Assembly (NCBI GenBank): GCA_026770025.1
Contig: JAMXDE010000034.1
Location: 496,001 to 560,000 of the forward strand
Origin: Craspedostauros australis
Taxonomy: Eukaryota; Bacillariophyta; Bacillariophyceae; Mastogloiales; Achnanthaceae
DNA length: 64,000 bases
Direction: 5' to 3'
This document shows positions 10,120-22,245 of this stretch, one piece after another; within the stretch, counting starts at the first letter, position 1, and every line of letters starts with the position of its first letter. The position numbers and the translations under genes were made by a program. Below the pieces are notes generated by a model. It had not been told where the DNA came from. It saw nothing but the letters and a program-made list of their open reading frames with translations, and made no database searches.

Positions 10120-12015
10120 CCTGATGCCAAATAGTGGTGTCGCTCCTGATGGTACCGTTTATGGTGCTGCTGGCACCAATTTCGAGCTCAAGGGCGTCGA
10201 CGTGCGAGGAGGCGACACCGCGGATGAAGATGACGATGTCGAAGTCGAAGTCGATGTACGTGCTTTCCACAATTTCTCTTTCTTCGCAATTTGGTTCACT
10301 TGCTCGTCGTTCATCCGATCCCAATCGCATGGGATGCTCTCAATGGCTTCTCTACTGATGATGATGATGATGGCGATGGCGATGTTGTGAACCCAGATAG
10401 AGAATAGCAGAGGTCGAGACTGACTGAGAGGCGGATGCTTGGATGCCCATGGACACAGATGCTCGAAAAACGCGGATACAGAAACAGATTCTGCCTGGCA
10501 ACGAACACGCACACATCCACGATGATGTTTGTGGAGAAAACGTCAACAAACACGCGTGACTCGATGATTCCGTCGCAATCACGACACGTACGCTTGTGCG
10601 AAGGTTGCGACGCGCCAACCGACTTCTATGATAAAAACGTCGTCGAAGAAAGGCGAAGGCGAGTCCGACGAACTGTCAATGACCAGGAGAAATGACAGTG
10701 AATCGCGAAGGTGGCCCAAAGAGTGATCGAAGTAGTCATGCTCATTCATGATAAATTCAGTCATGAATACCGAGATTCACAAAACGAACGTGAAACGCCA
10801 ACTTGCGAAATCAGCCGAAACGATGCTTTCTCATCAATGATGCCATCTCCTGCGAGCAGGCTACCACCTTCGGACGTACTCGCTCACATGCACGCGTCAT
10901 CATCCTCCCTGCTTCCCCACTTTGTATTGCCAGATCGTGAATGTCGCTGTGGATATTGTCTCAGTTTCGCCGTTGCGTTGTTCTCCACACTGCTGCAGTT
11001 AAATCTACCGAGGAGGTGGATTGGAGCGAGAACTTGGGTCTCCCTCTGTTCTCTGCATCGCATGCGATGGTGATCGTCTCGAACTCTCGTGACAGGAGCA
11101 CCCACAGAGCTCATTTGTCTTGCGCGTGTGTGGTTTGCATCGATTTCTGCAGTGGGTGGAAACGATGGTGTCCTCTATCCACAGTTGGATCTGTGGAAGC
11201 TGGCCACGTTGGATGGATCAAAGCGGTCTCTTTGGAAGCGACTTCCATGAACAGGACAACACAATGATGCAACGTCAGACTGACACAGCGTCGCAAGCAT
11301 CCGCACAGGAAGACATCGCGAAGGCATGCCTTACAGCAAGTGGCACGATTGCCAATCTCAACATGTCTTTTGTGAGACTTTGGTGATTCTGTTGTGATCA
11401 CTTCACTCCTCGTGTGCGCTTGAGTTTGCACCGACAAGTGATAATGACGGCTTTTGGTTGAAACGGTAAATATTGTATTTAATTTTATTACTCTCTGTGC
11501 AGTTTTGACGTTATTTGGAACTATCGTAAGAAGTGTGGAATGACAACGACAACACGGTCCAGGAGAATACAATTATATATGCTTACAGAGTATTTGCCGT
11601 ATATTCCAAATGCCTCGCTTCGGGTTTCTCGTATTCCCGAAACTGTTTGCGCCAACAAGCCTTGATCTGGTCTTGACAATGGGAACTGTTCTCTCGACGA
11701 AAACTGCACGCATCTCTTGAGTCGAGGGTACGATTCGGACACAAACTCTCGTTTCTTTTGTCGCACCGCCGGCGACGTTGCGGATACAACCCAACATCAC
11801 AAAGAAACAAACGATCAGCAAACACAGAGCCAGAGACGATACAAGCGACGAGTGGAGACAAAATACCCACAAGGCGATTGGGAGTCACAAATTTAGCAAC
11901 CGTCACAACTGCAAACAAAGCCGTGACCACAGCCACAGTCATTGACACATTACCGACGACGCGTTGCCAGCAACGCGTTACCAACAGCAACATCAACTCT
12001 GGTGGCAGCAGCAAC
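10120..12015. other. Divergent intergenic region between AAA/TPR gene and C2
   Basis: Probably holds the promoters of both flanking genes. On the minus strand a 51-codon frame (10314-10159) starts with ATG and ends 39 bases before the ATPase start. On the plus strand the C2 frame is open back to about 11758 but has no ATG before 12016, so C2 may have an upstream exon here. A strongly AT-rich patch lies at about 11468-11495. Confidence 0.45.
10159..10314 (-). CDS. Possible upstream ORF of the AAA/TPR gene
   Basis: An ATG-started frame of 51 residues (MNDEQVNQIAKKEKLWKA, then a Ser/Thr-rich tail) stops 39 bases before the ATPase start codon. It could be a translated upstream ORF, part of an upstream exon spliced to the main frame, or chance. 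The composition resembles the disordered N-terminus of the main protein. Confidence 0.25.
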   Translation of the reverse strand: MNDEQVNQIAKKEKLWKARTSTSTSTSSSSSAVSPPRTSTPLSSKLVPAAP

Positions 12016-14713
12016 ATGAATACCAATACCAGCATCAACTGCTGCCGCGCGCACTCCTTTGATGACCTTTCCGCTCGCGCGGATATGCGCACGGATGTCG
12101 ACGCCCACATCAACCAAGGTTTCAACGACATCTGGATCAATCAGTATCCAAACTCGGCATGGTCTCAGACTCAGGCGCATGCTCAGCCACCGGAACAGGC
12201 TCAAGTTCAGAATGGAACTCAGCAAGCCCAGCGTGGTTCCAGTGAGAACGTCTTCTGTTGCGGCGGCAACGAGGACTGGTTTTCGTTGTCCCATCCCCGT
12301 GACGCCGCGATGAACAGGAATATGGTCGATGATGATATCGGCGCGGATATGGACTTGGGCTTGGGAATTGAGCTGGAGATGGACAACAAGATGAGTGACA
12401 AAGAGTCCAAATCCCTAAAGGAGCTGTTCGATGCACACCGAGGGCCTGGTTCAGTTTTGCCAGACGGTCAGCGGCAGGGCGCCGTCACTCTCAATGCCAC
12501 AATGGCTTCCGCAACGAGCCCCGCGACCACTGCAACAGAAAATGACGCCGTCACGAATGACAACTCAAGGCAGCTGGGTGCAATCAACGAAACTTCGAAC
12601 GGGGTTGGCAACGGTGCGGCGAGTGCGGGGTTGCAGCAAACAGAGAAATCGGGCAACGGCAGGACGTTCGCCTTCAGCACCAAGCTCTTCAATCTGAACA
12701 AGAACAAGAACAAGTCTGACGCCACCGAGCCGGAGAAGATACTGACTGGTGATCAGCTCTTGGCGAAGGACATGCAACAGTTGTCGATGGATGAACGCGA
12801 GGACGTCTACAACGATATCCATGGCGTCGCAACAATGCATGACGAGGACCCAGCGTTCATCAGGGATACTATGGAACGGCTGCATCGTGCGCTGCATCGC
12901 AAGAAGAATGCGATCTACGAAAAGGCAGTCTTCCTCAACCCAGCCTACGTCAAGGGCACGAAGTTCTGTCTCATGTTCCTCCGTTGTGGCGAATTCAACA
13001 TTCCCAACACCGTCTCGCGGATCATCCAGCACTTCGAGCTGAAGGCGGAGATGTTTGGCGTGGACACATTGGGCCGACGTATCGTCTGGGATGATCTGGA
13101 CGAAGGTACGAAATCAATCTGCAACAACGGATCGTTGCAGATGTTCTCGTCATCGTGCCGCGATCGATCGGGACGTGGCCTCTTCTACACGATCTACTCA
13201 TATCGCAATGATCACGTCCACGATGACGAGACGGAGCATCCTGATGATGGAATTGATGGCGATGCCCACGCGATGGACGAAGGAGATGCTGCGAAAGTTG
13301 ATAACCATGGTGGCAGCAGCAACCCGAATGGTGGTGCCAAAAGCAAACAAAGCACAAATGGAGGCAAAAATGCAGTCAAGAGGGATCCCAGGCATCGGAA
13401 GGAGTGGAACTATGCCAAGGCATTTTGGTACACGGTGATGATGGGCGTGCAAGATGATGAGCTGACGCAGCGCAAGGGTGGCGTGGGGGTCTTGTATGTC
13501 GTTGGCGTCTCCATCACAGACTTCTCACGTGCGTTGCTGGCCGAAAGCAAGAAAATGGTCGTGACTGGTCTTCCAATCCGTCCTTCCGGTGCACACATTT
13601 GCTTTGGCGACCTTCGTTTACGGCAGGTGTTTGCCATGCTGCTGAAGGCAACTCCAAAACAAGTGCGGTGAGTGGCGGCGCCTCCACCCTTGGGAGATGT
13701 TTGTTTGCTGTCCTTCAGATCTTGGAAGTTCTTGCCTGATTGGCACCGGTCGGTGATTCTCTTTTGTGGTTCGGACAATCAACTTTGACGTCCGTGCATG
13801 ATTCATGTGATGTGGCATGATGCGCTGAATCCCTTGCATGCAACACATCACGCCACAACTGGGAGTGACAATCATTGCATGCGCGCTTGGGCCGACGCTC
13901 TCTGTTGATTCGCATTCTCACAACTCATCGACCCTCGCTATCAACCACGAACACGTATTCTGACGTTGCCTTCTTGCGTGTTGCTCTTGTACGACTGTTC
14001 ATGTGTGTGCGAACTCACTCTTGTGATCATCCATTGCTCTTCCTTTCTTGCATGTTGCGTACTCTATGATTCTTTGTACCTCGGATGCGGAACTCCGATG
14101 ATACTCGTGGAACACTCATGCGTGCGCATTCCGTGCGATTACGATCCTTCCCTTCGCACACAACACACAAACATCCACGAAAATTCTCTTCCACTCTCCC
14201 AACATACGTAATGAAACCACAAGGTTGCACATGAGACTACACGTCGGATCGCATCTGGAATGCCAGTACGCGCTGAATGCATACGGCATCACAGATGACA
14301 TGCTGCCGTTCGACCAGAACGGGAACCTGAAGGAATCCGACTTCAGAAAGCGGTTGGATGATGCTATCGATGCGGAGAAGCAGGTGACGGAGCCTGGCGT
14401 ATGTGCACAGGAAAAGGACATCCTGCTGGGGCGTGGCATCCCGTACAGGCAGCACCCTGGTAACAGCCATCTGCTGCGCGTGGTGGAATCTTTCCAGACT
14501 ATCCACGCCAACGCGTCGACGCGGGCCGTGAAGACCAACCTATTCCAGGACATCGTGGACATCCTGCGGGGGCAGGGCTCCAAGTTCTTGAAACGAGTGG
14601 ACGTTGGAGGTCCCAACGAACGATGGGAGGAGGTGAACGACAAGCTAGCTCGCGAGCGAGTTGCCATGTGCTTTCGCAACCGATCCAGAAAAGATAAGGC
14701 TGCCGCAACATGA
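12016..14713 (+). CDS. C2: CRAL-TRIO protein with C-terminal DUF6824-like domain (two exons)
   Basis: Predicted join 12016-13667 and 14224-14713, giving 713 residues. The intron (556 bases) begins GTGAGT and ends CACAAG after a long AG-free stretch. Splicing restores PKQVRLHMRLHVGSHLECQYAL, which aligns with C6 PKEIRLRIRIHYGSHLECQ without gaps. 12016 is the first in-frame ATG; the open frame extends 258 bases further upstream, so the true start may be in an earlier exon. Residues 1-240 are Asn/Thr-rich and disordered. The helix block (MQQLSMDEREDVYNDIHGV) starts near 252. CRAL-TRIO N-terminal helices start near 301, and the core runs from about 350 to 590. The core carries an extra low-complexity insertion near 400-460 (Asp/His, then Gly/Asn/Lys) just before AFWYTVMM. 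The DUF6824-like domain lies at about 614-713 (DILLGRGIPYRQHPGN; VAMCFRNRSRK). Confidence 0.85.
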
Positions 14714-15519
14714 GGAATCGGGTATGGCGGATCGGTACAACAGCACCGATTCCAGCGGCAGGGAACGAAATTACTCCAGAGCAGTCTACTTGCTTGATTG
14801 GGACATTGTCGCGCGCTCTATCTGGCATGCTGCTTGTTCTGGTACGACTGCAATGTTGCGGTACCAGTTCTGTTCATTCTTGCTTTGCCCCTGTCCATCA
14901 CAGGCACGCTACAAGCCTGTAAATGCAAAATCGCATGGTACGAGGTGAAATAGATCAAGGCTGGAATTAGCTCTTATCCAAATCTTCAGACTTGCATCGC
15001 AACGGTTTCAAACGTGTACGTGCGAGAGATGATTGTGCGAAGGATTTGATCTTGGCACTTCGGAAGCTGCAATCTACGCTGGGTTGGCCTTGGATGCAAT
15101 GCGGTGTTGGACAACTTCGTACAGTGTGTGCTGTGCTTTCTTCTGCCATAGATCGTGTCGTGGGTGATCGTGTCGTGTTGATCGTCTTGGATCCGTGATG
15201 CCACACTAACTGGAATAGTAGCCGATGAAGTATGGTACCGTGGACGACTGTCTTCTTTGGCATGTCCCCTCATAACGTATGTGGAAAAGGTGGTTGCAAT
15301 CCGCACGGACGCTTCCAAGGCCTCTACGTACTCAATGAACACTTCGGTTGGCGTGTTGCACTCACACTCATGCCCAAAAAGTGACCATCAACCTGTTGTT
15401 GCTAGTTGGAGTTACTCTACGATTCGTGGTTGCTGTATGGTATGATTTGTGGTGGTTGTTGCGACGCTGCGATGTTATCTGTACTCATGCGCACGGATTC
15501 TGCGATGTCTATCGCACCA
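14714..15519. other. Spacer between convergent genes
   Basis: 3' flanks of C2 and the coiled-coil gene. Only short, domain-free frames are present. Nothing else recognised. Confidence 0.5.
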
Positions 15520-18500
15520 TCAAGCGCTGGGAGGCACCGTCGGCGTGAAGTTGCCGTTGTCCTTGGATTCGTTATTCTCATCATCGTTGTCGGTTCTGTT
15601 GTTTGCCGTTGGCTTGGGCGGGGCCGGGATTGCCACGGGGGCCGATGATGCGTAGCCGTCGAGCTTGCTGAAGATGAGGGCCTTGCGTTCCATGCTGCGC
15701 AAGCTGTGCTCGCTGCCGCCATCGAGCTGCGATGTGTGGCGTTGCTTTGGCGCATTCGTCATGCTGCTGGATCTGCGCGGTGGCAGTCGGTTGGGCGTCG
15801 GGCGCGTGCGGCGATGCGACGACATGGTGCTGCGGTTATAACGCATGGTGTTGTCGATGTGGTTCGCTGGGAAGCCGCCCTTGCGCTGGCTGTTGTGCAT
15901 CGAGACGGATCGTCGGATAGAGGCGGGAGGTGCCACGCCTTCCAGCACGTCAATGGGTTGCATCGTCGGTCTGCGTTTGACCTTCGATTTGGGGGTCCCG
16001 TTGGTGCGTGTGGAATGGCCGGACGATACGGACGATGTGGAGTTGGCGCTGTTGCGCTTGACGGAGCCGTGCTTGCTGAGCCTGCCCGTCTTCCTGATCA
16101 TGGAGGTGGGGGAGACGGCGAAGCTGTTGTTGGCGCCGCTGTTTTGGAAATGCGATGGCAAGCAGTCGACAGGGCGGACCTTCTCGATGTTGACGTCGGC
16201 CTCCGCCAGACCGCGCGGCGTCTTGCGCGAGCGACGGGAGCGGCGGCTGGGTGTGGAGGGCTCTCCCGGCGGTGCGGGCGTAGTGGACGAGGCATTGAAG
16301 TTGTTGCCCGCATTCTTTGTGTGGGCGCTTCCGTTGAACGAGAGCGAGTCGATCGAACGAAGGGATCGCAGCGAGGATGAGGAGCCGTTGTGCCTCATCT
16401 TGGTGGGGGCCGCGTCGGTACTGCCACCGCTGCCGCTGTGGTTGCTTGGAGTCTTGTTCTCCAGAGACTTGCGGTCATGGCGGCTCAGCTGGGGGCTGGT
16501 GGAGACCGGGACGATCGAGACGAGCGGTCCTGCGCCGCTGGTGCTGTGGTCCTTGCTGCTGGCACTGGAGGAAAGGGGCGTCGTGTCGGTCGTCGCCACG
16601 GTGCCACCGATCAAGGAATCCTCTCCAAAGCTCTTGGTGGTGTCGTCGTCGCGGCTGCCGAAGTGGAAGCTGTCGTCGTCGCCGCTGTCCATGCCGTTGG
16701 CCGCGAGCGTGAAGGGCAGCAGCTGGCTCTGCAGGTGGATGATCTTCTGCTCCTGCTTGCAGACCTCGTGCTCGAGCTGCGAGATGTGGACCTCCTTCTT
16801 GACGACGGCCTCCTGGGTTTCCAGCAGCTTGGCGTGCTGCTTCTGGCGCTGCCTGGTGGCATCGATGAATCGCTGCTTGTAGTAGGCCATCTCCGTCGTC
16901 ATGGTGGCCAGCTCGTGGATGGAGTTCCACTTGAGGAGCTCCTGCAGCTGTTCGATCTGCGCGGCCTGCGCGTCGAGGTGCTCCTGGTGCTGGCGATTCT
17001 GCTGTTGCAGGTGCTCGATGGTGTCGAGGTACTCGTCCTCGCGTTGCTTGGCCTGCTTCTGCAGCTGGTGCAGCTTGGCCTGCTGCTGCTCCTGCAACTG
17101 CTGGTGTTGTTGCTGCTGTTGCTGCAGCTGCGCCGCCGCGATGTCGTGCTTGCTGGTGCGTCCGCTGAAGCGGCGACGGAACTTCTTCTTGGTGGACTTG
17201 GAGGATCCCACGCTGGAGGAGTCGGCCAGGCTCATGGTGCCCGTGGCGCCGATGCTGTCCTGATCGTCGGCGTCGTTGAGCTCGTTGCGCGCGGCCGCCC
17301 TGGCCTTGGACTGGGCCACCATGGCGCTCTGCGGTCCCATGCTGCCGCGCCGACGCACGACGCCGTGCAGCTTGCGCATGAGCTTGCTCTTGGTGCTCTT
17401 GTTGGACGCGGTGGATCCCACGGAGACGTTGCAGTTGAGGTTGTCGTGGTTGCCGGCGGCTGCCGCAGCTGCGGCCATGGCCTTGTACTGCTCCTTGGTG
17501 CGGACGTCGACGGCCGGGTTGTTGTCGCTGTTGCCGTTCTCGATGGAGGCTTGCTGCTCGTGCAGGAGGATCTGGAACTGCTCGATGAGGGAGGTGATCT
17601 GGGGCTTTTCCAGCTGGGCCTTGGATTCCTCCTTCTCGAAGTGCTCGTCGAGCCGCATGGTGTTCGGTTTGGCGCGATTGCCATCGTTGCTGCTGCCTGC
17701 GTGCCTGCCCGTGCCGCGTCTCCGGATGGAGAACTGCTTGTCAAGGTGCTGAGGCCTGCTTCCATTGCCGCTGCTGTGGTTGCTGCTGCTGGTCATCTGT
17801 GCGTCCAACCTGGAGGGAGTCTGATCGACGTCACCTGGCGCGGGAGCCTCGAATCGGTCACGAGCGCTCTGAAAGCCCCCTCCGTGCGTGGCATCGCTGG
17901 TGTGCAGCGATCCATGCGCGCCATCACCCGCATCCTGAGCATGCTCGTACGACGAGCTGGGGGCGGCCGGTTCGTATCCGTAGATGTAGGCCTGCTCATC
18001 GTGATGGGTGTCCTTGCGCGCGGCGCCATTGGCCCGCGGGAGTGCCTTCTTCTGTTTGCCGCGCGGTGTGGTGAGGCTTCTTGCTTGGTTGTTGCTGTTG
18101 TTGCTGTGGCTGTTGTTGCTGTAACTGTGGCTGTCCTGATATCCCATCATGAGGGCGGTGGTGTCGGGACTGCCGGAGGACAGAAAGCCGATGTCGCCGA
18201 AGGGGCTGCTGGCATCAAAGTCGGTGCTGAGGAGCTCCTTGTTGATCTGCTCGTGCAGGGCCGCAATGTCCGTGGAGTTGAAGCACGTGCGGTCCTTCCA
18301 CGATGACTTTTGCGCCATGATGTTTCGGTCTGTGACATCCACGGCTGCGCGCGATGTCGGTCCGTCGATGTTCATGCTGGTGGTGGATTGCGGTGCCTCT
18401 GTTGCGCCGTGAGCGTGCATCATTGTGGGATCGTCCATTGCGGCGGGATCTTGGGTTTCGGGCAGCGTGGAAGCAGGCGCAGAAGTGGAGATGTGGGCAT

Positions 18501-18525
18501 TCTCGTACATGACGGAACCTTGCAT
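15520..18525 (-). CDS. Coiled-coil, low-complexity protein of unknown function
   Basis: 1001 residues counted from the first in-frame ATG; the frame stays open 360 bases further upstream without an ATG. The protein is mostly Ser/Asn/Thr/His/Gln-rich and disordered. One strong coiled coil spans about 458-605. It begins with glutamine runs and continues with heptads rich in Gln, Leu and Glu (LQKQAKQREDEYLDTIEHLQ), then LLETQEAVVKKEVHISQLEH. The flanks hold Arg/Lys clusters (SKSTKKKFRRRFSGR; KLHGVVRRRGS) and many SxxS/RxxS sites that could be phosphorylated. No enzyme domain is visible. It could be a scaffold or cytoskeleton-associated protein, but I do not recognise a family. The reverse strand is also open for long stretches because of codon composition; the coiled coil argues for this strand. 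Confidence 0.75.
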   Translation of the reverse strand: MQGSVMYENAHISTSAPASTLPETQDPAAMDDPTMMHAHGATEAPQSTTSMNIDGPTSRAAVDVTDRNIMAQKSSWKDRTCFNSTDIAALHEQINKELLSTDFDASSPFGDIGFLSSGSPDTTALMMGYQDSHSYSNNSHSNNSNNQARSLTTPRGKQKKALPRANGAARKDTHHDEQAYIYGYEPAAPSSSYEHAQDAGDGAHGSLHTSDATHGGGFQSARDRFEAPAPGDVDQTPSRLDAQMTSSSNHSSGNGSRPQHLDKQFSIRRRGTGRHAGSSNDGNRAKPNTMRLDEHFEKEESKAQLEKPQITSLIEQFQILLHEQQASIENGNSDNNPAVDVRTKEQYKAMAAAAAAAGNHDNLNCNVSVGSTASNKSTKSKLMRKLHGVVRRRGSMGPQSAMVAQSKARAAARNELNDADDQDSIGATGTMSLADSSSVGSSKSTKKKFRRRFSGRTSKHDIAAAQLQQQQQQHQQLQEQQQAKLHQLQKQAKQREDEYLDTIEHLQQQNRQHQEHLDAQAAQIEQLQELLKWNSIHELATMTTEMAYYKQRFIDATRQRQKQHAKLLETQEAVVKKEVHISQLEHEVCKQEQKIIHLQSQLLPFTLAANGMDSGDDDSFHFGSRDDDTTKSFGEDSLIGGTVATTDTTPLSSSASSKDHSTSGAGPLVSIVPVSTSPQLSRHDRKSLENKTPSNHSGSGGSTDAAPTKMRHNGSSSSLRSLRSIDSLSFNGSAHTKNAGNNFNASSTTPAPPGEPSTPSRRSRRSRKTPRGLAEADVNIEKVRPVDCLPSHFQNSGANNSFAVSPTSMIRKTGRLSKHGSVKRNSANSTSSVSSGHSTRTNGTPKSKVKRRPTMQPIDVLEGVAPPASIRRSVSMHNSQRKGGFPANHIDNTMRYNRSTMSSHRRTRPTPNRLPPRRSSSMTNAPKQRHTSQLDGGSEHSLRSMERKALIFSKLDGYASSAPVAIPAPPKPTANNRTDNDDENNESKDNGNFTPTVPPSA

Positions 18526-21500
18526 GGTGTGCTTTCTTGCTGTTCCTGTTGATCTTGCTGTTGATCTTGAGGGATCTCTTCGCTTTCGCTGCGATCTAAT
18601 ACGCGTTGTCCTTGCCGACTGGGAATTGTCCAACGAAGTGTCGTAGAGTATGAGCTCCGAAACTGCCTGTTTGGATTCCTTTCGTTCGTGGGTGTTGCCG
18701 TTGCTCTCGTTCTTGCTACTGTTCGTCCTCGGAAACAAGCAAGATGGCAAGGGAAGACGGTATTGAGTGTCTTCCTCCCGATCTCTTCTATGCTTTACGT
18801 TGTTGCGTTGCGTTGTTGCGTTGCGTTGCGATGTGGATGATGCCGAAGGTGTGAGCTCAAGAGAGGATGAGATGCAATGAGTCAATCAGTCAATGAAATG
18901 GTTCGTCCAGTTGTTCTCCTCTGCTTTGGTTGCGTTTGTGGTGGCTTGTGGCTTGGTGGGGCTTGCGGTTCCTACTCTGCGTTGCTTGTGTTGTCGTCTC
19001 TGTTTGTGTATGGGACGATTGCGGAATTGGATCGAGTTGGGCCAGACCAACTATTGTATGGTTCCTCCGACTGTGTATGGGATGGTAATAGAGCAGCGTT
19101 CGTGCCTGTATGCCTCCCCGCATTCATGGCACTTCTCGCGAGTTGTTAGTCGACGGTCTCCCACATAACCATGATCTTACTGCGCCACGCACAGCGCGAC
19201 TTCCACATCCATGCCGCGCGCTGAGTCTTGATGCGAAATCATGGTGGGCGGAAGCAGTTGCGTTTTTCGTTGCCATGATCTGTCTTCGTTTACGTGACGA
19301 GTCACTTCACGACACAATCCTTTTGCCAACGCCATGGTCGTGATTTCTCGGAAACGCTCACTTTGTAACTAGGCCGGGGAATCCGTCCCAAGACACTTTC
19401 TCCGAATGGATTTTAATGTCGAATATGACTAAATGATGGTCGTGAAAAGCCCAGCGCGTACTCATCACTAGCCGAAAACGAAAAACGCAGTTGGGCCGAT
19501 GCGCGAGTCATGCCGCATGGACCAAAGAAACTGGTTCGTGCCGCTGACATTCATATCTATCAATCGACATAGCAATCCTGTCCCAAACTGGGCAATCGCC
19601 AGGCCGGTACAACCATTGCGCGGACGTGCAACCACGGTCTGGATAGGTACCTGGTGCTGGCTTCCGTACCCCAGCTGATTCGCACTATGGTGCATTCCAA
19701 CACGTACAAAAATGCTTCACCGAATTCCGTCACAGTTGCCAGCAGCGACGTGGCTTTGGTTCTCAGCAACAGGTTAGCTATCACTTCGGCCATGTCGGCA
19801 GCCGTCAATCTCGTACTCTTGGCGTGTGCCATTACCAGACCGTGCCCATGCCTGTCTCCGTCTCCGTCTCCATCTCCATCGTCGTTGCGATCACTGCCAA
19901 GACACCAAGAGCAATGCCGTTGGACCAAGACCAGTAGAGCCCCTTCGCGCTGAAGGCAGCGCCAAGATGCGCTTTGATACAATGGCATCCATCTTGATAA
20001 AGACATTTGGGCGCCACCCAAGAGTGTTGCAAACATCATTTCGGAAGGCACCACCAGACGGACTCGGAAAGCAACCGCGACCTTCGCTCTCTCCGTTGCC
20101 GTACGACATCATGATTTTGGAACCTCCAGTACGGAAAGTGAACGCGGAATGTACGAAACATACGCGTAGACATGCGAAGGTTACTGCTGCCTGTAGCGCA
20201 CCCCACTCCACTGGTGACATTATGTCCGCTAGGAAGGGGATGGACTTTCTTCTACTTCATGGCCGTTCCTTGTTCCTTACCGGATCTCATGACAGGGGCG
20301 GGGGCGCCGTTGGTGGGGAGACTGATGTTTTGTCTGGCCTTGAAGTCCGACTGGCGAGTAGCTGGAGGTCAGGAGGGTGCTTGTTCCACTCAGGAAGTAT
20401 CCGGACTTGTGCACAGGCACGAAGGACGCAGGAACCCACACCAGTATTCAAATCGAGCTGGAATGAATGGAAAGTTCAGCAGAAACCTGGTTCTCACCGG
20501 ATCAGTGTGCGTAGGTGCGCAATTCGGATGCCTGCTGACGTCGAGCAGCACCCTGGTATGGTACTTCCCCGCCTTGGAAGAGCACTTGCAGCCTTGCTGA
20601 TGTGAGCCATTGGGCAGTTCGTTTCCGCTTCTCCACCGATCTTGTTGGATTCATGATGGTGTTTGGTACGACCTAGATGATGTCAGTACGGCGCGATTGC
20701 TGAAAGGAGATGGGATGTGCTCCGCTCCTCAACAATCCATGGTTGATCAAGCCCTTCCGTAGTCATCCGAATAAACACGCATACACACGAACACACCGCA
20801 AACCGTTGATACCCCTCCGTCCACCACACCAACCACGCCTTCGTCTGTGTGTACGAATAAACTGTGTGGCTAAATTGGCCCAGGGCCGAGATACTCTATT
20901 GGTATAATTGGTAGTGGTGGATGAGGCTTGTATAGCTGCGGCGGAAATAGCGGGTGTGCACGACGGAAGTTCGACCTTTCGCCAAACACAGACCCAGGTC
21001 TTCACCATGACTACCATGCCCGTCGGTCGTGCGACGATGCTTCGGGATTGCAGTCACCCTTTCGTGTCAAACCGATGCGCCGTCTTCTGTATCATCCAGG
21101 AAATCCCGGACCATGGATTGAACCACTCTCCCAAACCATTCCGCACAGTTCTGCAAAGGAGATGGACGGCAGGTGGTGACAAGGGGCTGAACCCACGCCC
21201 CTCACCATCCCATGGCATACCATGTCGTGGTTGCCGCACCGTGCTCACCAGTACTTACATACGATGTCCGATCAGTCGGCATCCACCCTGATCGAAGATG
21301 CACACACAGGCCTCATGCAAATGCCATGACAGTTGTAGTTGGTCGGCCAGTGCGGCACCGTTCCAAGTGTCTGCGGTTACCCGGCTGCCTGCCCACCCAC
21401 GCAAGTACTCGTATCAGTACTCATCTGCTCGTGGACCCATTTGCTCTCATTTGCTCTCTCATGTTTCCTGTGTGTATCCGCAGTGGTTGATGGCGTATTC

Positions 21501-22245
21501 GTGCTGTAGAGCAGCCTTTCTCACCCGCGATACTCTTACGGCGATGGGATGCTTGTACCTGTGTGATCCACAATGTTGCCATAAATGCGCACGAGAGGAG
21601 TTGTTGGTCTATCTCTGCAGAAAAGATGATGGGCTGAGACAACAACCATGGGCTCGAAATGACCCTTGTTTGTCGCTGATTGAGATAGTTTCGTGATCCC
21701 TCTCTTGCGTTCCCGTTGTGCCCATGTCCCACGACGTTCACTCTCTTGTTGCCAAAAGTCTCTTCTGTTGGGAATCGCTCTCTGTGGTGCTTCGGGAACG
21801 GTGCCACCAAACTCAATACGCTCAGAAGTATCACGACCCAAGGATCGAACCGATGTGGGATCGCGGTTGCACTGGTGCTGCGGCCAGGGATAAACGCCGT
21901 AAAACAACTGCCTTGTTGCAATCGTATCAACAAGTTCACAGGCGGTCTTGCTTTGATCGATGTCAATTCCAATGGTCATTTTGTGCATCTTTCGACGTTC
22001 GTGTGGCAATCGTTCACCTCGTTGCCGCCACCATCGCCATCGTTGTTGATGTCTTTGGTCTTGTCTGTGTCTTTGTTGCTCTCCACTCTGAGATCGGTGC
22101 TGACAGGCATCATACCGTACGAGCTAACACACACTCAAACGTTACCGAGCACGCGATCCACCTCTTTTTCCCGCCTGGAATATCGCGACACCCAACCGCC
22201 CTCTGTAATAGTCGCGCCCTCGATGGCAAAGAAGACGCAGCAACA

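Noticed and set aside
16390-18306. 638-codon plus-strand frame over the coiled-coil gene
   Set aside because: Leu/Val/Gly-rich translation typical of an antisense shadow; the minus strand has the coherent coiled coil.
19560-20054. 164-codon minus-strand frame with a Gly-Asp repeat and a helical stretch
   Set aside because: The repeat part is a microsatellite translation and the rest matches no family; not enough to call a gene.
21842-21852. Reverse-strand tRNA B-box-like GGATCGAACC
   Set aside because: No matching A box or acceptor stem on the minus strand.
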